Source of the DNA: Vulcanimicrobiota bacterium
GTDB lineage: Bacteria; Vulcanimicrobiota; Vulcanimicrobiia; Vulcanimicrobiales; Vulcanimicrobiaceae
Reading direction: 5' to 3'
NCBI GenBank assembly: GCA_003168375.1
Contig: PMSI01000001.1
Coordinates: forward strand, 1,550,001 to 1,614,000
DNA: 64,000 bases
Position 1 is the first letter of the stretch, and each line of letters begins with the position of its first letter. Below are positions 51,319 to 61,088 of the stretch, one piece after another. The position numbers and the translations under genes are program-made. Below the pieces are notes generated by a model. That model made no database searches, was not told the DNA's origin, and saw only the letters and a program-made list of their open reading frames with translations.

Positions 51319-53520
51319 ATGCGACTGCGGATTCTCACCCTGGCAGCCGGACTTTGCGCGTCCCTCACCCTCCCCGCGTTGCCGGCCGGGGCGGTGACCG
51401 GCCCGACCGGCAGCTACCCCGCCGCCCGCACCGAGAAACCGCCGGCACTCGACCCCGCGCTGACCGATCCGGCGTGGGACAAGGCCGTGGTCGCGACCGA
51501 GCTCCAGACCGTTACGACGCAGAAGCCGAGCCCGTTCGCGGCGCGCTTCATGCTGTTGTACGACGACACGAACCTCTACGTCGGGATGAAGCTCCAGCAG
51601 ACCGGTGCGGCGATCACGGCGACCCAGAGTGCGAACGACGTCGGCTTCGGCCTCGACGACTTCGCGGGGATCGGGATCGACCCCAGCGGGAACGGCGGCC
51701 AGGTCTATTTCTTCATGACGACGCCGCGCGGCACGCGCTACCAGCAGTCGACGGAATCGGTGCGCTTCGCGCCGCCGTGGAGCGCGGTGGCGCAGCAGAA
51801 CGGCGACGGCTGGAGCGCGATGCTGGTGATCCCGCTGCGCGTGCTGCGCCGGCCGAGCGGTGCGGTGCAGAGCTGGCGCTTCGACTTCATCCGCCGCATC
51901 GCCGCGCTCAACGTGAACGAGTCCTGGGCGTACGACGCGACGATGAACGACGGTGGCGGCGGTACGGGCGGATTCCCGCAGCCCGCCGACGCGCGCTTCT
52001 GGCCGCGGCTCACCGACCTGAAGATCGCCGGTGCCCCGGCCCGGCGCCCGCCGCGGGCCGAGTTCTACGGCCTTGCGAGCGGCGGCGAGGACCGTCGCCG
52101 GTTTCAAGCGGCGCTCGGAAACTTCGCCGACACGGGCGCGCGCCACGTCGGAGCCGACATCGTCGTCCCGATCACCGGAACCGCCGCGTTCGTCGCCGCG
52201 CTCGCACCCGACTACTCGAACGTCGAAGTCGACCAGCAGACGATCGCGCCGCAAGAGTTCCGCCGCGCGCTCAACGAGTACCGGCCGTTCTTCACGCAGG
52301 GCGCGACCTTTTTCAACCCGATCTCGCTCAACGGGATCAATCAGCCCGCAAACGTGATCTTCTACTCGCCCGCGATCGGGCCGTTCGACCGCGGGCTCAA
52401 GCTCGAGGGGACGCAGGGGCTGCAGTCGTTCGGCCTGCTCGAGACGCAAGGCGCCGGCTTCGACGACATGGTGTTCGGCTACAAGCACGCGACGCCGAAC
52501 CGTGCGTTCGCGTGGTCGCTCGACGGCGTGACGACGCACCATCAGCTCGGCAACGACACGATCGACCAGCGGGGGGGGAACGACGCCACCTGGGAAGCGC
52601 AGGTCGGCGGGCGGAACAACAACACCGGGTTCGTGTACGCGCTCGACTACGCGCGCGAGAGCGGGTCGTTCGTCCGCGATTCGCGCCTGGCGTACAAGAG
52701 CGAAGATTTCATCGACGTCCACCAGCACAACTACGAGGTCTACACCGGGTACCGCACGATCGGGCCCGAGTACGCCCCGGCTCTTGGCTTCACGGTCAAC
52801 AGCGACGTGCGCGGCCCTCAGGCGTACTTCGATCTGAACGGCACGCTCGCGCCGCACGGCTGGATCAAACGCGCGGATCTGTTCATTACCGCCGAGCGCC
52901 TCGTCGACGGCAGTGGCGCGGTACACCAGTCCGACTCGAACATCAACCTCGACCTGCAGTTCAAGAACGGTCTCCATCTCTCGGGCGGACCGTACAGCTC
53001 GTTCCTGCGCACGTACGACAGCGGGCTCGTCGGTTATCCGTTCTACACCGGCGGCGTGACGCGCTCGTACGCGTTCCACAACGTCAACCTGGGCTGGAAA
53101 GAGGGGACGCCGGCGCCATACAACGCGAGCTACTCGTACGGCCCGTTCGGCGACATGTTCCTGCAGCAGGTCTCGCTCTCGACCTCACGCGCGATCGGTA
53201 CGCGCTGGAGCATCGGCGGCGAGGTCGACGGGACGCGCGAGCGACCGACGTTCGGCGGGCCGACCGACGGTCAGTGGCTGCGGCGGATCACGGTCGGCGA
53301 AACGATCGACGCGAACACCAACTTCTCGGTCGCGCTGCGTTCGATCAGCAGCACCGGCGGCTTCGCGCAGCCGGGCGTGAACCTTGCCGCCTCGTTCCAC
53401 CGCCGCTTCAAGAACGACAGCGAGCTGTTCTTCAACTACGGAACGCCCGCGGCGGCGACCACGCTGCAGCGTGTGGTGCTGAAGTACGTCCTGCGCACGG
53501 GCGGCGGCGCAGGAACGTAG
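51319..53520 (+). CDS. CBM9-like/DUF5916 outer-membrane protein
   Basis: 733 residues. Signal peptide (about 1-25), an N-terminal CBM9-like beta-sandwich (DPAWDKAVV, LYDDTNLYVGMKL, FAGIGIDPSGNG), then a long region with NEYRPFFTQGATFFN and many amphipathic strands ending in a C-terminal barrel. This is the layout of DUF5916 proteins, possibly carbohydrate binding or uptake. Divergent from arsR. Confidence 0.75.
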   Translation: MRLRILTLAAGLCASLTLPALPAGAVTGPTGSYPAARTEKPPALDPALTDPAWDKAVVATELQTVTTQKPSPFAARFMLLYDDTNLYVGMKLQQTGAAITATQSANDVGFGLDDFAGIGIDPSGNGGQVYFFMTTPRGTRYQQSTESVRFAPPWSAVAQQNGDGWSAMLVIPLRVLRRPSGAVQSWRFDFIRRIAALNVNESWAYDATMNDGGGGTGGFPQPADARFWPRLTDLKIAGAPARRPPRAEFYGLASGGEDRRRFQAALGNFADTGARHVGADIVVPITGTAAFVAALAPDYSNVEVDQQTIAPQEFRRALNEYRPFFTQGATFFNPISLNGINQPANVIFYSPAIGPFDRGLKLEGTQGLQSFGLLETQGAGFDDMVFGYKHATPNRAFAWSLDGVTTHHQLGNDTIDQRGGNDATWEAQVGGRNNNTGFVYALDYARESGSFVRDSRLAYKSEDFIDVHQHNYEVYTGYRTIGPEYAPALGFTVNSDVRGPQAYFDLNGTLAPHGWIKRADLFITAERLVDGSGAVHQSDSNINLDLQFKNGLHLSGGPYSSFLRTYDSGLVGYPFYTGGVTRSYAFHNVNLGWKEGTPAPYNASYSYGPFGDMFLQQVSLSTSRAIGTRWSIGGEVDGTRERPTFGGPTDGQWLRRITVGETIDANTNFSVALRSISSTGGFAQPGVNLAASFHRRFKNDSELFFNYGTPAAATTLQRVVLKYVLRTGGGAGT

Positions 53521-53524
53521 CGGG

Positions 53525-55084
53525 TTACGCGAGCGCCGGCGCGTCGAGCGCCGGTCTCCCTTCGTCGAATTTCGCCAGGTCGGGTGCGCGAAGCTCGACG
53601 TGCGTTGCGAGCAGCAGCGCGGCGATCGCGATGATGCCGGCGAGCGAGAGCGCGAGCACGATCACATACGCGTCGTCGATACCCAGCACGAGCGCGTGTT
53701 TCAACGCTGCGACCGGTGCGCCCGGCGGCACGGTGCCGCCGGTGACGAACGCGCGCACCGCCTGGTCGGCGAGCGGCGCCGGGAGCGAGGGATCGAGCAC
53801 GTGCAGGTGCGTCTGCGCGCGCGAGCCGATCGTGTGCTCGACTCCCGGTGCGCTGACGAATCCGCCGGTCAGGCGGAAGAGGTTCAGCAACGCGATCGCG
53901 CGACCCACGAGAGCCCGCTCGAACGACAGCGTCACGACAAAGAGGCCGGGCGAGACGCTCATCCCTGCGCCGAAGGCGCCGATCATGCAGATCCATCCGA
54001 CTGAGCCCGCGTCGAGCGGAGCGAGGGCGCGCGCGAGCGCGGCGGCGATGCCGATGCACCCGAGCCCGATCGCGCCGGTCAGGACGACCCACTTGCTCGG
54101 GACAGCACGGCCGAACACGTACCCGCTGGCGATCGCGGTCAGGAACTCCGGCCAGAACGCGAACCCCGTAGCGTGCACGTCGAGCGCGTCGACGCGCAGC
54201 AGCGTCAGGCTGAAGCATTGGGTCAGCGCGCTGAAAGCGGCGCTGCCGATCACCGTCGCGATCGTGCCGACCAGCGCGAGCGAGGTCGCCAGCTTTCGCA
54301 CGGGAACGAGCGGTCGTTTCTTGGCAGCCTCGCCCACGATCAGCGCGCCGTAGACGAGCAGCCCGGCGACGAACGGGATGCTGCCGATCGGATCGCGCCA
54401 CTCGCTGCCGGCGAGCACGCCCGCGCCCGCGAAGAGCAGCAGCGAGCCGATCGCCGATGCGCCGAGTGCGAACCAGTCGACGGGCTCCTCGGAGCCGACG
54501 GGGTCGCGCTGTTCGAGCACGCTGCGAGCGAGCACCACTGCTGCGAGCGCGACGACGACCTCGAGGGCGAAGATGACGCGCCAGGCGCCGGGCGATGCGA
54601 CGGCGGCGCCGATCAGCGGGCCGAGCGTGATCGCGCCGAACAGCGCCGGCACCATGACGCTCGCGGTCGCGCCGAGCTTATCGCTCTTGAAGTTGACGAG
54701 CAGCGGCGGCAGGACGACGATGAAGAGCATCCCCGCGGCGAGCCCGTGCGCGGCGTGTGCTGCCAGCAGCAGCGGGAACGACGGCGTAACCGCGCTGACG
54801 AGCGACGATCCGATCGTCACGGCAAGCAGCCAGAAGTACAGCGTCCGGCTCGGCACCCGGCGGACGAGCTCGGCGGCGAGCAAACAGCCGAACGCGAGTG
54901 CCGCGTCGCTGATCAGCGGTAAGCCGGCCGCCGTATCGGGCGCAACGCCGAGGTCACGGCCGATCACCGGCGCCGCGAGCGCGATCGCGCTCGTGTTGAT
55001 CAGCCCCGGGAAGAGGGTCAGCAGGACGAGCGTGACGTTCGCGGCGTAGGATTTCGCCAGCCGCGGACCGTGCGGTTCGGGCAT
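53525..55084 (-). CDS. MFS transporter (14-helix DHA2-like)
   Basis: 519 residues, about 14 hydrophobic helices. LNTSAIALAAPVIGRDLGVAP-type opening (as INTSAIALAAPVIG), a conserved GPLIGAAVASPGAWR segment (motif C-like). A drug or metabolite exporter is likely. It starts at the base after the MATE stop, so the two exporters form one operon. Confidence 0.88.
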   Translation of the reverse strand: MPEPHGPRLAKSYAANVTLVLLTLFPGLINTSAIALAAPVIGRDLGVAPDTAAGLPLISDAALAFGCLLAAELVRRVPSRTLYFWLLAVTIGSSLVSAVTPSFPLLLAAHAAHGLAAGMLFIVVLPPLLVNFKSDKLGATASVMVPALFGAITLGPLIGAAVASPGAWRVIFALEVVVALAAVVLARSVLEQRDPVGSEEPVDWFALGASAIGSLLLFAGAGVLAGSEWRDPIGSIPFVAGLLVYGALIVGEAAKKRPLVPVRKLATSLALVGTIATVIGSAAFSALTQCFSLTLLRVDALDVHATGFAFWPEFLTAIASGYVFGRAVPSKWVVLTGAIGLGCIGIAAALARALAPLDAGSVGWICMIGAFGAGMSVSPGLFVVTLSFERALVGRAIALLNLFRLTGGFVSAPGVEHTIGSRAQTHLHVLDPSLPAPLADQAVRAFVTGGTVPPGAPVAALKHALVLGIDDAYVIVLALSLAGIIAIAALLLATHVELRAPDLAKFDEGRPALDAPALA

Positions 55085-56485
55085 CTACGTGGCGACGGGC
55101 TCGCGCGGCTTCGTATCACCAAGCAGGGTCGTCAGCTTCTTGCGCCGCCAGAAGCCGAAGTAGTAGATCGTCTGGAACAGCAGCCCGGCGCAGAACGCGA
55201 CCGGGTACGCGATCCAAATGCCACGCAGGCCCAGGTGCGGCGCGAGCGCGTACGCGACCGGCACCTCGACGCCCCAGATCGAGACGATCGAGAGCGCGGT
55301 CGGCCAGAGAACGTCGCCGCTGGAGCGCATCAGCCCCGACAGCACGCTCGACGTTCCGAAGACGACGTAGCCCCATAGCGTGATCGCCAGCAGTTCGTGC
55401 GCGGTCTCGATCACGCGCGCGTCGGTGATGAAGAGCGAGAGGAACGCATCGTTGAAAACGTAGATGATCGCGATCAAGGCGCCGCAGATCGCCCAGTTCA
55501 GCGTGACGCCGGCGCGCGCGATCGTGCGCAAACGGTCGAAGCGCTTGGCGCCGATCGACTGTGCGCCGAAGATCGACGCCGCGATCCCGATCGAGATCGC
55601 CGGGAACTGGACGTACGAGACGATCTGGTTCACCGCGCCGTACGCCGCGGTCGCCGACGAGCCGAACCGGTTGACGATCGAAATGACCGCGATCTCGGCC
55701 AGCGAGACCATCACCATCTGCAGCCCGGTCGGGATTCCGATCCGGATCAGCGTTCGCAGCAGCCGCGGCTCGATGTTCATGTGCCGCACGATCGACATGT
55801 CGAGCGCGAGCGGGTTCTTCTCGAGCGCCAGCGCGACCAGCAGAAAGACGAGCGCCAGCGCGTTCGCGATGATACCGGCGATCGCCGCACTCACGATCCC
55901 GAGCTGCGGCAGCCCAAACCAACCGCGGATGAGGGCCGGCGTCAGGATCATGATCAACACGGTGCTGACGATCAGCGCGAGGAACGGCGTGCGCGAATCG
56001 CCGGTGCCGCGCACGAACGTCGTGTACGCAATGTACGGGAAGAAGAGCGGCAGGGAGAGGAACCACACCCGCGCATAGAGCAGCGCATCGTCGTAGACGT
56101 CCAGCGGCGTCCCGATGAGGTGCAGCAGCGGCGGCAAGAAGAACCAGCCCGCCGCGCCGATGACGATCCCGGAGCCGACCGCGAGCGCAAGTGTCGTACC
56201 GGCAACCGCCTTGATCCGCTCTTCGTTCCGCGCGCCGTACGCTTGCCCGATCAGCACCGAGCTGGCGCTCGCGATCCCGATGAAGAACGCGATCATGAAG
56301 AAGATGATCGGGAAGAACGACGACGCCGCGGCGAGCGCGTGCACCCCGATGAGCCGGCCGAGATAGATGCTGTTGAGCGTCGCCGACGCCGACTGCAAGA
56401 TGTTGCTGAGCATCAGCGGGACGAGAAACACCAGCATCGCCTGCCAGATTGGGCGAGAGTCGTCGAGGGCGAGCCGGCGCTGCAT
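55085..56485 (-). CDS. MATE-family efflux transporter
   Basis: 466 residues with 12 hydrophobic helices in two halves: MLSNILQSASATLNSIYLG at the start, VLIGQAYGARNEERI, and QSIGAKRFDRLRTIARAG in the second half. Exports cationic drugs or metabolites using an ion gradient. TAG is directly followed by the MFS ATG. Confidence 0.92.
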   Translation of the reverse strand: MQRRLALDDSRPIWQAMLVFLVPLMLSNILQSASATLNSIYLGRLIGVHALAAASSFFPIIFFMIAFFIGIASASSVLIGQAYGARNEERIKAVAGTTLALAVGSGIVIGAAGWFFLPPLLHLIGTPLDVYDDALLYARVWFLSLPLFFPYIAYTTFVRGTGDSRTPFLALIVSTVLIMILTPALIRGWFGLPQLGIVSAAIAGIIANALALVFLLVALALEKNPLALDMSIVRHMNIEPRLLRTLIRIGIPTGLQMVMVSLAEIAVISIVNRFGSSATAAYGAVNQIVSYVQFPAISIGIAASIFGAQSIGAKRFDRLRTIARAGVTLNWAICGALIAIIYVFNDAFLSLFITDARVIETAHELLAITLWGYVVFGTSSVLSGLMRSSGDVLWPTALSIVSIWGVEVPVAYALAPHLGLRGIWIAYPVAFCAGLLFQTIYYFGFWRRKKLTTLLGDTKPREPVAT

Positions 56486-56546
56486 TCCGGACCCTATGCG
56501 CGCTCCGGGGAGGCGTTCCCCGCCATGGAGAATCCTGCAAAGCGGC

Positions 56547-56618
56547 GGGCGATTAGCTCAGCGGGAGAGCAGCTCCTTTACACGGAGAAGGTCGGCGGTT
56601 CGAATCCGTCATCGCCCA
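56547..56618 (+). tRNA. tRNA-Val (UAC)
   Basis: Acceptor GGGCGAT/ATCGCCC, D arm GCTC/GAGC, anticodon stem GCTCC/GGAGA (one mismatch) with loop TTTACAC (UAC), T arm GGCGG/CCGTC with a GU pair. No encoded CCA. A VOC gene starts 7 bases downstream. Confidence 0.9.
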
Positions 56619-56624
56619 GATGCA

Positions 56625-57020
56625 ATGATCGAGCCAGGAGAAGCCAACGTGAGCCAACGCGCATTTTCGATTACGGGTCTCGACCTGAGCGGCTACATGG
56701 TCAAGGACGGCGCTCGGACGAGCGCCTTCTATCGCGACGTCCTTGGACTCGAACCAACGACGGTGTATCCCGACAACGCGGGCGCGGAATACGAGTTCGC
56801 GGACGGCACGACGTTCGGGCTCTGGAGCGCGGGCGACATGATTCCGTTCCAGCAGAGCAACGGTGTCCTGTTCGCGGTGGGCGATCTCGATGCCGCGGTG
56901 GCAGCCGTCAAGGCGCGCGACGTGCCCGTCCTCATGGAGCATGAAACACCCGTGTGCTTCATGGCGATGATCAGCGACACCGAGGGCAATAGCGTCGTCC
57001 TGCACAAGCGCAAGACGTAG
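56625..57020 (+). CDS. VOC-family protein (source of the 61.8-kb duplicate)
   Basis: 131 residues. SGYMVKDGARTSAFYRDVLGLEP, GVLFAVGDLDAAVAAV and CFMAMISDTEGNSVVLHKR make one VOC unit. ATG 56625 is 7 bases after tRNA-Val; GTG 56649 is also possible. The last 170 bases are repeated as a broken copy at 61809-61985, on the far side of cassette 2. Confidence 0.85.
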   Translation: MIEPGEANVSQRAFSITGLDLSGYMVKDGARTSAFYRDVLGLEPTTVYPDNAGAEYEFADGTTFGLWSAGDMIPFQQSNGVLFAVGDLDAAVAAVKARDVPVLMEHETPVCFMAMISDTEGNSVVLHKRKT

Positions 57021-57034
57021 GTGCTAGCGGACTC

Positions 57035-58183
57035 TTAGAAGGCGCCGAGCCCGTTCGGGCTGCCGGGTGTCGCCGGATTTCCCGCCGGGTCGACCGCGTT
57101 GAGTGACGCGAGGTGTGCGTAGATCGATGGCGCGCCGACAGCATTCGTACCGAAGTCGCTCGCTTGGGCGTAGAGCCCGGCCACGAACGGCGAGCCGACG
57201 CTGGTTCCACCCAGCACGATCCAACCTCCGTCACTGCTATCGTAGACGGCGATTCCGGGATTGAGCGCCGCGACGAACGAGACGTCGGGGACCGATCGTG
57301 TGGTGCATGAGGTACCGGTCTGCCAAGCGGGTGCAACCGTCACCGTGCTGCAGCCGGCACCGGAGCTGGCCCATGACGACTCACTCCAACCGCGCGAACT
57401 GCCGTCGTGCGTGAGCGTCGTTCCGCCGACTGCGGTGACGTATCCGGATGACGCCGGGTATTGGACGGTGCCGTCATCACCCGTGCTCGCGACGATCGCG
57501 ATACCCGGATGGTTGTAGTGGCCGTTGAGGTTGGCACTACCCTGCGCTTCCGGGATGCCGTAACTGTTGCTGATTGCCGCGGGGTTCAGCGCAGCGGCGG
57601 CATCGACCGCGAGGGCGAGGACGCTCGGGTTCGCGTTTTGTGCTTCGATGAGCGTCAACCGGCAGGTGGGGCAGGCCGCCGACGCCATTGCGAGGTCGAG
57701 CGACATCTCCTCGGACCAGCTGCGGTTGTACGGCGTCCAGACGCTGGGATTCTTGATCTTCGTGAAACAGCCGTTGGCCGAGGTGCACGGCGCCAGCCCG
57801 AAGCGCTGGCGATAGATCGCGAGGTCGGATTCGGCGTTCGGATCGTCGTAGGCGGCGACGATCGCGATGAGCGGCCCGGTCGCCGGGGCACTCGTCGCCG
57901 GAGACAGCCCGTATGCGGATCGCAGATCGGCCGGCTTCAGGCCTGCGATCGTCGCCGCGTTCGGATCGGCGATGGGAAGGATGTCGACGTTCACCTGCAC
58001 ATAGCAGCCGAGCTCGCCGAGGACAACCGTGCACGCCCCGGGCAGGGCGCGAGAGTAGAGCGGTGTTCGCGCCGTGCCTTGCACCGCGCCGCCGCTTTGC
58101 GGTGGTACGGCGGTCGCAACGCCGTTCGCACCGCACCCCGCCAAGAGCGCGCCGGCGACGGCGATGAAGATAGTACGATTCAC
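57035..58183 (-). CDS. S53 (sedolisin-like) protease lipoprotein, cassette 2
   Basis: 382 residues from GTG 58183. Lipobox ends at C17 (LLAGC); a single SRALPG motif precedes the catalytic domain, which opens LRSAYGLSP. Sedolisin residues: E159 and D163 (SEEMSLD), D236 (STGDDG), S328 (GGTSVGSP). No long propeptide. GTG overlaps the HD-GYP stop as GTGA. Paralogue of 27159-28478 but lacks its Pro-Thr linker. Confidence 0.88.
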   Translation of the reverse strand: MNRTIFIAVAGALLAGCGANGVATAVPPQSGGAVQGTARTPLYSRALPGACTVVLGELGCYVQVNVDILPIADPNAATIAGLKPADLRSAYGLSPATSAPATGPLIAIVAAYDDPNAESDLAIYRQRFGLAPCTSANGCFTKIKNPSVWTPYNRSWSEEMSLDLAMASAACPTCRLTLIEAQNANPSVLALAVDAAAALNPAAISNSYGIPEAQGSANLNGHYNHPGIAIVASTGDDGTVQYPASSGYVTAVGGTTLTHDGSSRGWSESSWASSGAGCSTVTVAPAWQTGTSCTTRSVPDVSFVAALNPGIAVYDSSDGGWIVLGGTSVGSPFVAGLYAQASDFGTNAVGAPSIYAHLASLNAVDPAGNPATPGSPNGLGAF

Positions 58184-59175
58184 GGTAGGTCTACTCGATT
58201 CAGTGGAAGTTGAGTGGTGTTTACGACATCGATCATTGCATCGACGACGATCGGGTCGAATTGTGTGCCGCGGCCTGCGACGAGGCGCTCGAGCGCGACG
58301 GCCGGTCCGAGCGGCGGGCGATACGGACGCCGCCCGATCATCGCGTTGAACGCGTCGGCGACGCAGACGATCCGGGCGGACACCGGTATGCCCGTCCCGG
58401 CCAACCCGTCGGGATAGCCGGCGCCGTCGATGCGCTCGTGATGGTTGCGAACGGCGGGCAACAGGTGCGCGACCAGCGGGAGCCCCGCGACCGTATCGCC
58501 GCCGTCGGCGGCGTGCCGCTTCATGATGACGAACTCGTCGGCGGTGAGCTTGCGCGGGGCGTTCAGAATCTCCGGCGGCGTCCAGATCTTCCCGATGTCG
58601 TGGATCAGACCGCTGCGGGAGATCTCGATCGTGTCCTGCTTGCTCAGCGACATCCGCTCGGCGAGCCGCGCACACCACGCCGCGACCGCTCGCGAGTGCT
58701 CCGCGGTCAGCTCGTCGCTCTGATCGAGGCGTGTTATCAAATCGTCGAGCGCGACGTCGACTTCGTCGATCGCCTCATGGTGTGCGGCATGGACCAGGCG
58801 GGGCAGCGCCGTGAGGCGCTCGACGTCCCGCCGTAGACCCTCGAGGTCGGCGTCCGAAAGTCCGGCGTTCGGCACGTTCTCGACGACGTCGCACGTGGCG
58901 CCGACCGCGACCGAGATGAGCTCCGTCATCGGGAGAATGCCGGCATACCGCCGGCACGACGCGTCGACGAACGAAAGCAGCGGTGCCCATTCCCCGGACG
59001 AGACGGACGCCGAAAAACGCTCGACGAGGCGGCTCGCGACGATCTCCGCGGCGACGGTTCGATGACGCGGTGCCATCGCGTTGAGGGCGCTCGCAGCGAT
59101 GTCGGGAAGGCGCGCATTCAGCGCGGAACTGAGCCGAGCGTCCGAAACGGGGGCGCTGCGAATCGTCTGGTACAC
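58180..59175 (-). CDS. HD-GYP domain protein, cassette 2
   Basis: 331 residues from GTG 59175, opening MYQT like its paralogue. Ligands are complete: EHSRAVAAW, LIHDIGKIWTP, MKRHAADGG, RNHHERIDGAGYPDGL. Homology spans the whole length; the N-terminal third is more diverged. Likely cyclic di-GMP hydrolase. The stop overlaps the sedolisin start, direct evidence that cell-signal turnover and the protease are co-expressed. Confidence 0.9.
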   Translation of the reverse strand: MYQTIRSAPVSDARLSSALNARLPDIAASALNAMAPRHRTVAAEIVASRLVERFSASVSSGEWAPLLSFVDASCRRYAGILPMTELISVAVGATCDVVENVPNAGLSDADLEGLRRDVERLTALPRLVHAAHHEAIDEVDVALDDLITRLDQSDELTAEHSRAVAAWCARLAERMSLSKQDTIEISRSGLIHDIGKIWTPPEILNAPRKLTADEFVIMKRHAADGGDTVAGLPLVAHLLPAVRNHHERIDGAGYPDGLAGTGIPVSARIVCVADAFNAMIGRRPYRPPLGPAVALERLVAGRGTQFDPIVVDAMIDVVNTTQLPLNRVDLP

Positions 59176-59219
59176 GAGGGCCTTTCCGCGTTGCGCAGGT
59201 ACGTCGCACCGTGCTTCGC

Positions 59220-60917
59220 CTACCGAGCGTATGAGATCGCCTCGATTCGTGCACTACCCGCAATGGGGTAGGGACCTGCGAGAGGGCCTCCTGCAGAGCG
59301 TCCGCCGGGCTGGCGCCGTTCGTCGATCAGTCCGGAACGAATCGCGAAACCGACGGCGCGCCGGCGCCCGCTGCAGCCGAGCTTTCGGCAAATCGTTCGC
59401 ACGTGGACGTCGATCGTCTGCGCGCTGCGGTCGAACTCCGCTGCGATCTCCTTGCTCGTCTCGCCGGTGGCGATGCGACGGATGATCGACTTTTCCAACT
59501 CGCTGAGCAGTGAGACGCGCCCTTGCGGCGACGTCGGCAGCGAAAGTGCCTCGATGAAACGCGCTATCCCGCCGAGCTCGACGCGTTCGAGCCGTTCGAG
59601 CGCGTTGGGGAGGGAGAAGGGTTCTTCCGATCTGCCGCTCCAGCGCGCGTAGAGCGCGCGGATCGCCTCGACGAGCGCGAAGAACCTCGGCCCGGCGCGG
59701 CGCGCCGCCACGCGCAAGCCGGCGATCGCGGTGCGGGCGCGCCCGTCATGCGCGAGGAGGATCTCGGCGATCGTCAGGAATGCTTGCGCACGCAGCGACG
59801 AGCGGTCGGACGCGTGCGCCTTCCGCAACGCTGCTCGGCATTTCCCAATCGCGCGGGTGCTCTCGGTGCGCATTCCCGCTGCCGCGGCGTACGCCGCGAC
59901 TTCCGCCCAGCGAACGGCTCGGCGGTCCTCGTCGAACTGTTGCTCGGCGCTTGGGGACAGCAGCGAATGAGCGTGCTCGAATCGACCCTCCCACGCGGCG
60001 CGGAGCGCCTGCGCCGGCAGGAGCGATTCGCTCGCCATCGGGGTCAGAAAGATGCGGAGCTGCGCCAGTTCCGAGTCGAGGATCTCGATGCCGTCGAGGT
60101 TGCCGGCATCGACGTCGAGCTCGTACAGGTTCATGATCGCGTACAGGGCGAGCGCGGGATTCGATGCTTTTCGCGCGCAGTCGGTCATGCGTACGAGATA
60201 CGCGCGAGCGGCGGCCGGGTCGTCCTGGACGCCGACCGAAAGGTTGTGCAGGACGCTCAGCGCGCGCGCCGCGACATCGTACAGCTGGGCGCGCTCGGCG
60301 TGCTCGAGCGCCATCTGCGCCAGGTCGAAGGCTGAGGTCATGTCGCCGTCGTTCAGCGCGACGAAGGACGCTTGGTGAAAGATGCGGGCGCGCACGCCGT
60401 CGTCGTGGACCGCGTGCAGAGCGCGTAGCGCTTTCCTTGCCGCCCGTCGCGCGTCGTCGAGGCGGTGCGCGCCGACGTAGGCCGTTGCGAGCAGCGCCGC
60501 GAGCGGAGCCGAGCTTGCTTCATCGAGTCCAGGGCGCTCGATCTCGGTGCAGAGAAACGCGACGGCGTCCGACCGCGAGCGGCGCACGAGATCGAGCCCG
60601 AACCGGACGACGATCTCCCTGCGGGTATCGCCCATCGCGTCGCCGAGCGCCATTTCGAACCAAACATCGGCGAGGTCGAAGCGGCCGTCGAGCGACGCGA
60701 CCATCGCCTTGAGCGTGAGCGCTGCGGGGTTCTTCGCGAGCACATCGTTGGGAACCGAAGCGAGCGTGGCGCGCACGACACCGACGTGGCCGGAGTCAAA
60801 AGCGCGAAAGCCGTGCAGATCGAGCCACGACGCGACGAGGCCCGGGTCGGCAGCCGCTGGCAACGCCGTTATCGCCGACGCTGGTTCGTCGGGTGCCTGT
60901 GTCCCGGGGCCTGCCAT
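59220..60917 (-). CDS. TPR/LuxR regulator lacking P-loop, cassette 2
   Basis: 565 residues from ATG 60917. Aligns with the second half of the regulator at 23385 (FDLADVWFEMAL, FLTPMASESLLPAQALRA, DEDRRAVRWAEVAAYAAAAG) to the LuxR helix-turn-helix (SKEIAAEFDRSAQTIDVHVR). The P-loop domain and its first 340 residues are missing. The C-terminus runs 28 residues past the paralogue's stop, through a candidate operator. A start at 60995 would read through an operator array and is rejected. Confidence 0.85.
   Translation of the reverse strand: MAGPGTQAPDEPASAITALPAAADPGLVASWLDLHGFRAFDSGHVGVVRATLASVPNDVLAKNPAALTLKAMVASLDGRFDLADVWFEMALGDAMGDTRREIVVRFGLDLVRRSRSDAVAFLCTEIERPGLDEASSAPLAALLATAYVGAHRLDDARRAARKALRALHAVHDDGVRARIFHQASFVALNDGDMTSAFDLAQMALEHAERAQLYDVAARALSVLHNLSVGVQDDPAAARAYLVRMTDCARKASNPALALYAIMNLYELDVDAGNLDGIEILDSELAQLRIFLTPMASESLLPAQALRAAWEGRFEHAHSLLSPSAEQQFDEDRRAVRWAEVAAYAAAAGMRTESTRAIGKCRAALRKAHASDRSSLRAQAFLTIAEILLAHDGRARTAIAGLRVAARRAGPRFFALVEAIRALYARWSGRSEEPFSLPNALERLERVELGGIARFIEALSLPTSPQGRVSLLSELEKSIIRRIATGETSKEIAAEFDRSAQTIDVHVRTICRKLGCSGRRRAVGFAIRSGLIDERRQPGGRSAGGPLAGPYPIAGSARIEAISYAR
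59254..59271 (-). promoter_or_regulatory. Candidate operator upstream of HD-GYP gene 2
   Basis: CTACC-N8-GGTAG, read on the minus strand followed by TG, same arms and spacing as 26038-26055. It lies inside the 3' end of the regulator gene, 78 bases before the HD-GYP start. Confidence 0.6.
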
Positions 60918-60923
60918 GGAGCG

Positions 60924-60988
60924 ATCGTAGCGGCGTCCGGTAACGGCACCGTTACCGCCGACGGTCACCGGGTAACGCGGAGGTAACG
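60924..60988 (-). promoter_or_regulatory. Regulator 2 promoter with GGTAAC site array
   Basis: Perfect palindrome GGTAACGG-CA-CCGTTACC (60939-60956) plus direct GGTAACG sites at 60971-60977 and 60982-60988. On the minus strand TACGAT (60924-60929) would be the -10 box, giving a start at or next to the ATG 60917. The palindrome covers the poor -35 region, as expected of an activator site. Confidence 0.65.
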
Positions 60989-61088
60989 GGAGCACGAAAG
61001 CGCCGAGCGCTCAGCGTCTTGCGAGCGAAAAAGGGCCGCGGCGCAATGCGTCGCGGCTCTCTTTCGGCTTTGCCCGAGACCTTAGCCC

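Noticed and set aside
60918-60995. Earlier start for regulator 2
   Set aside because: The added codons would come from a palindromic operator array and promoter.
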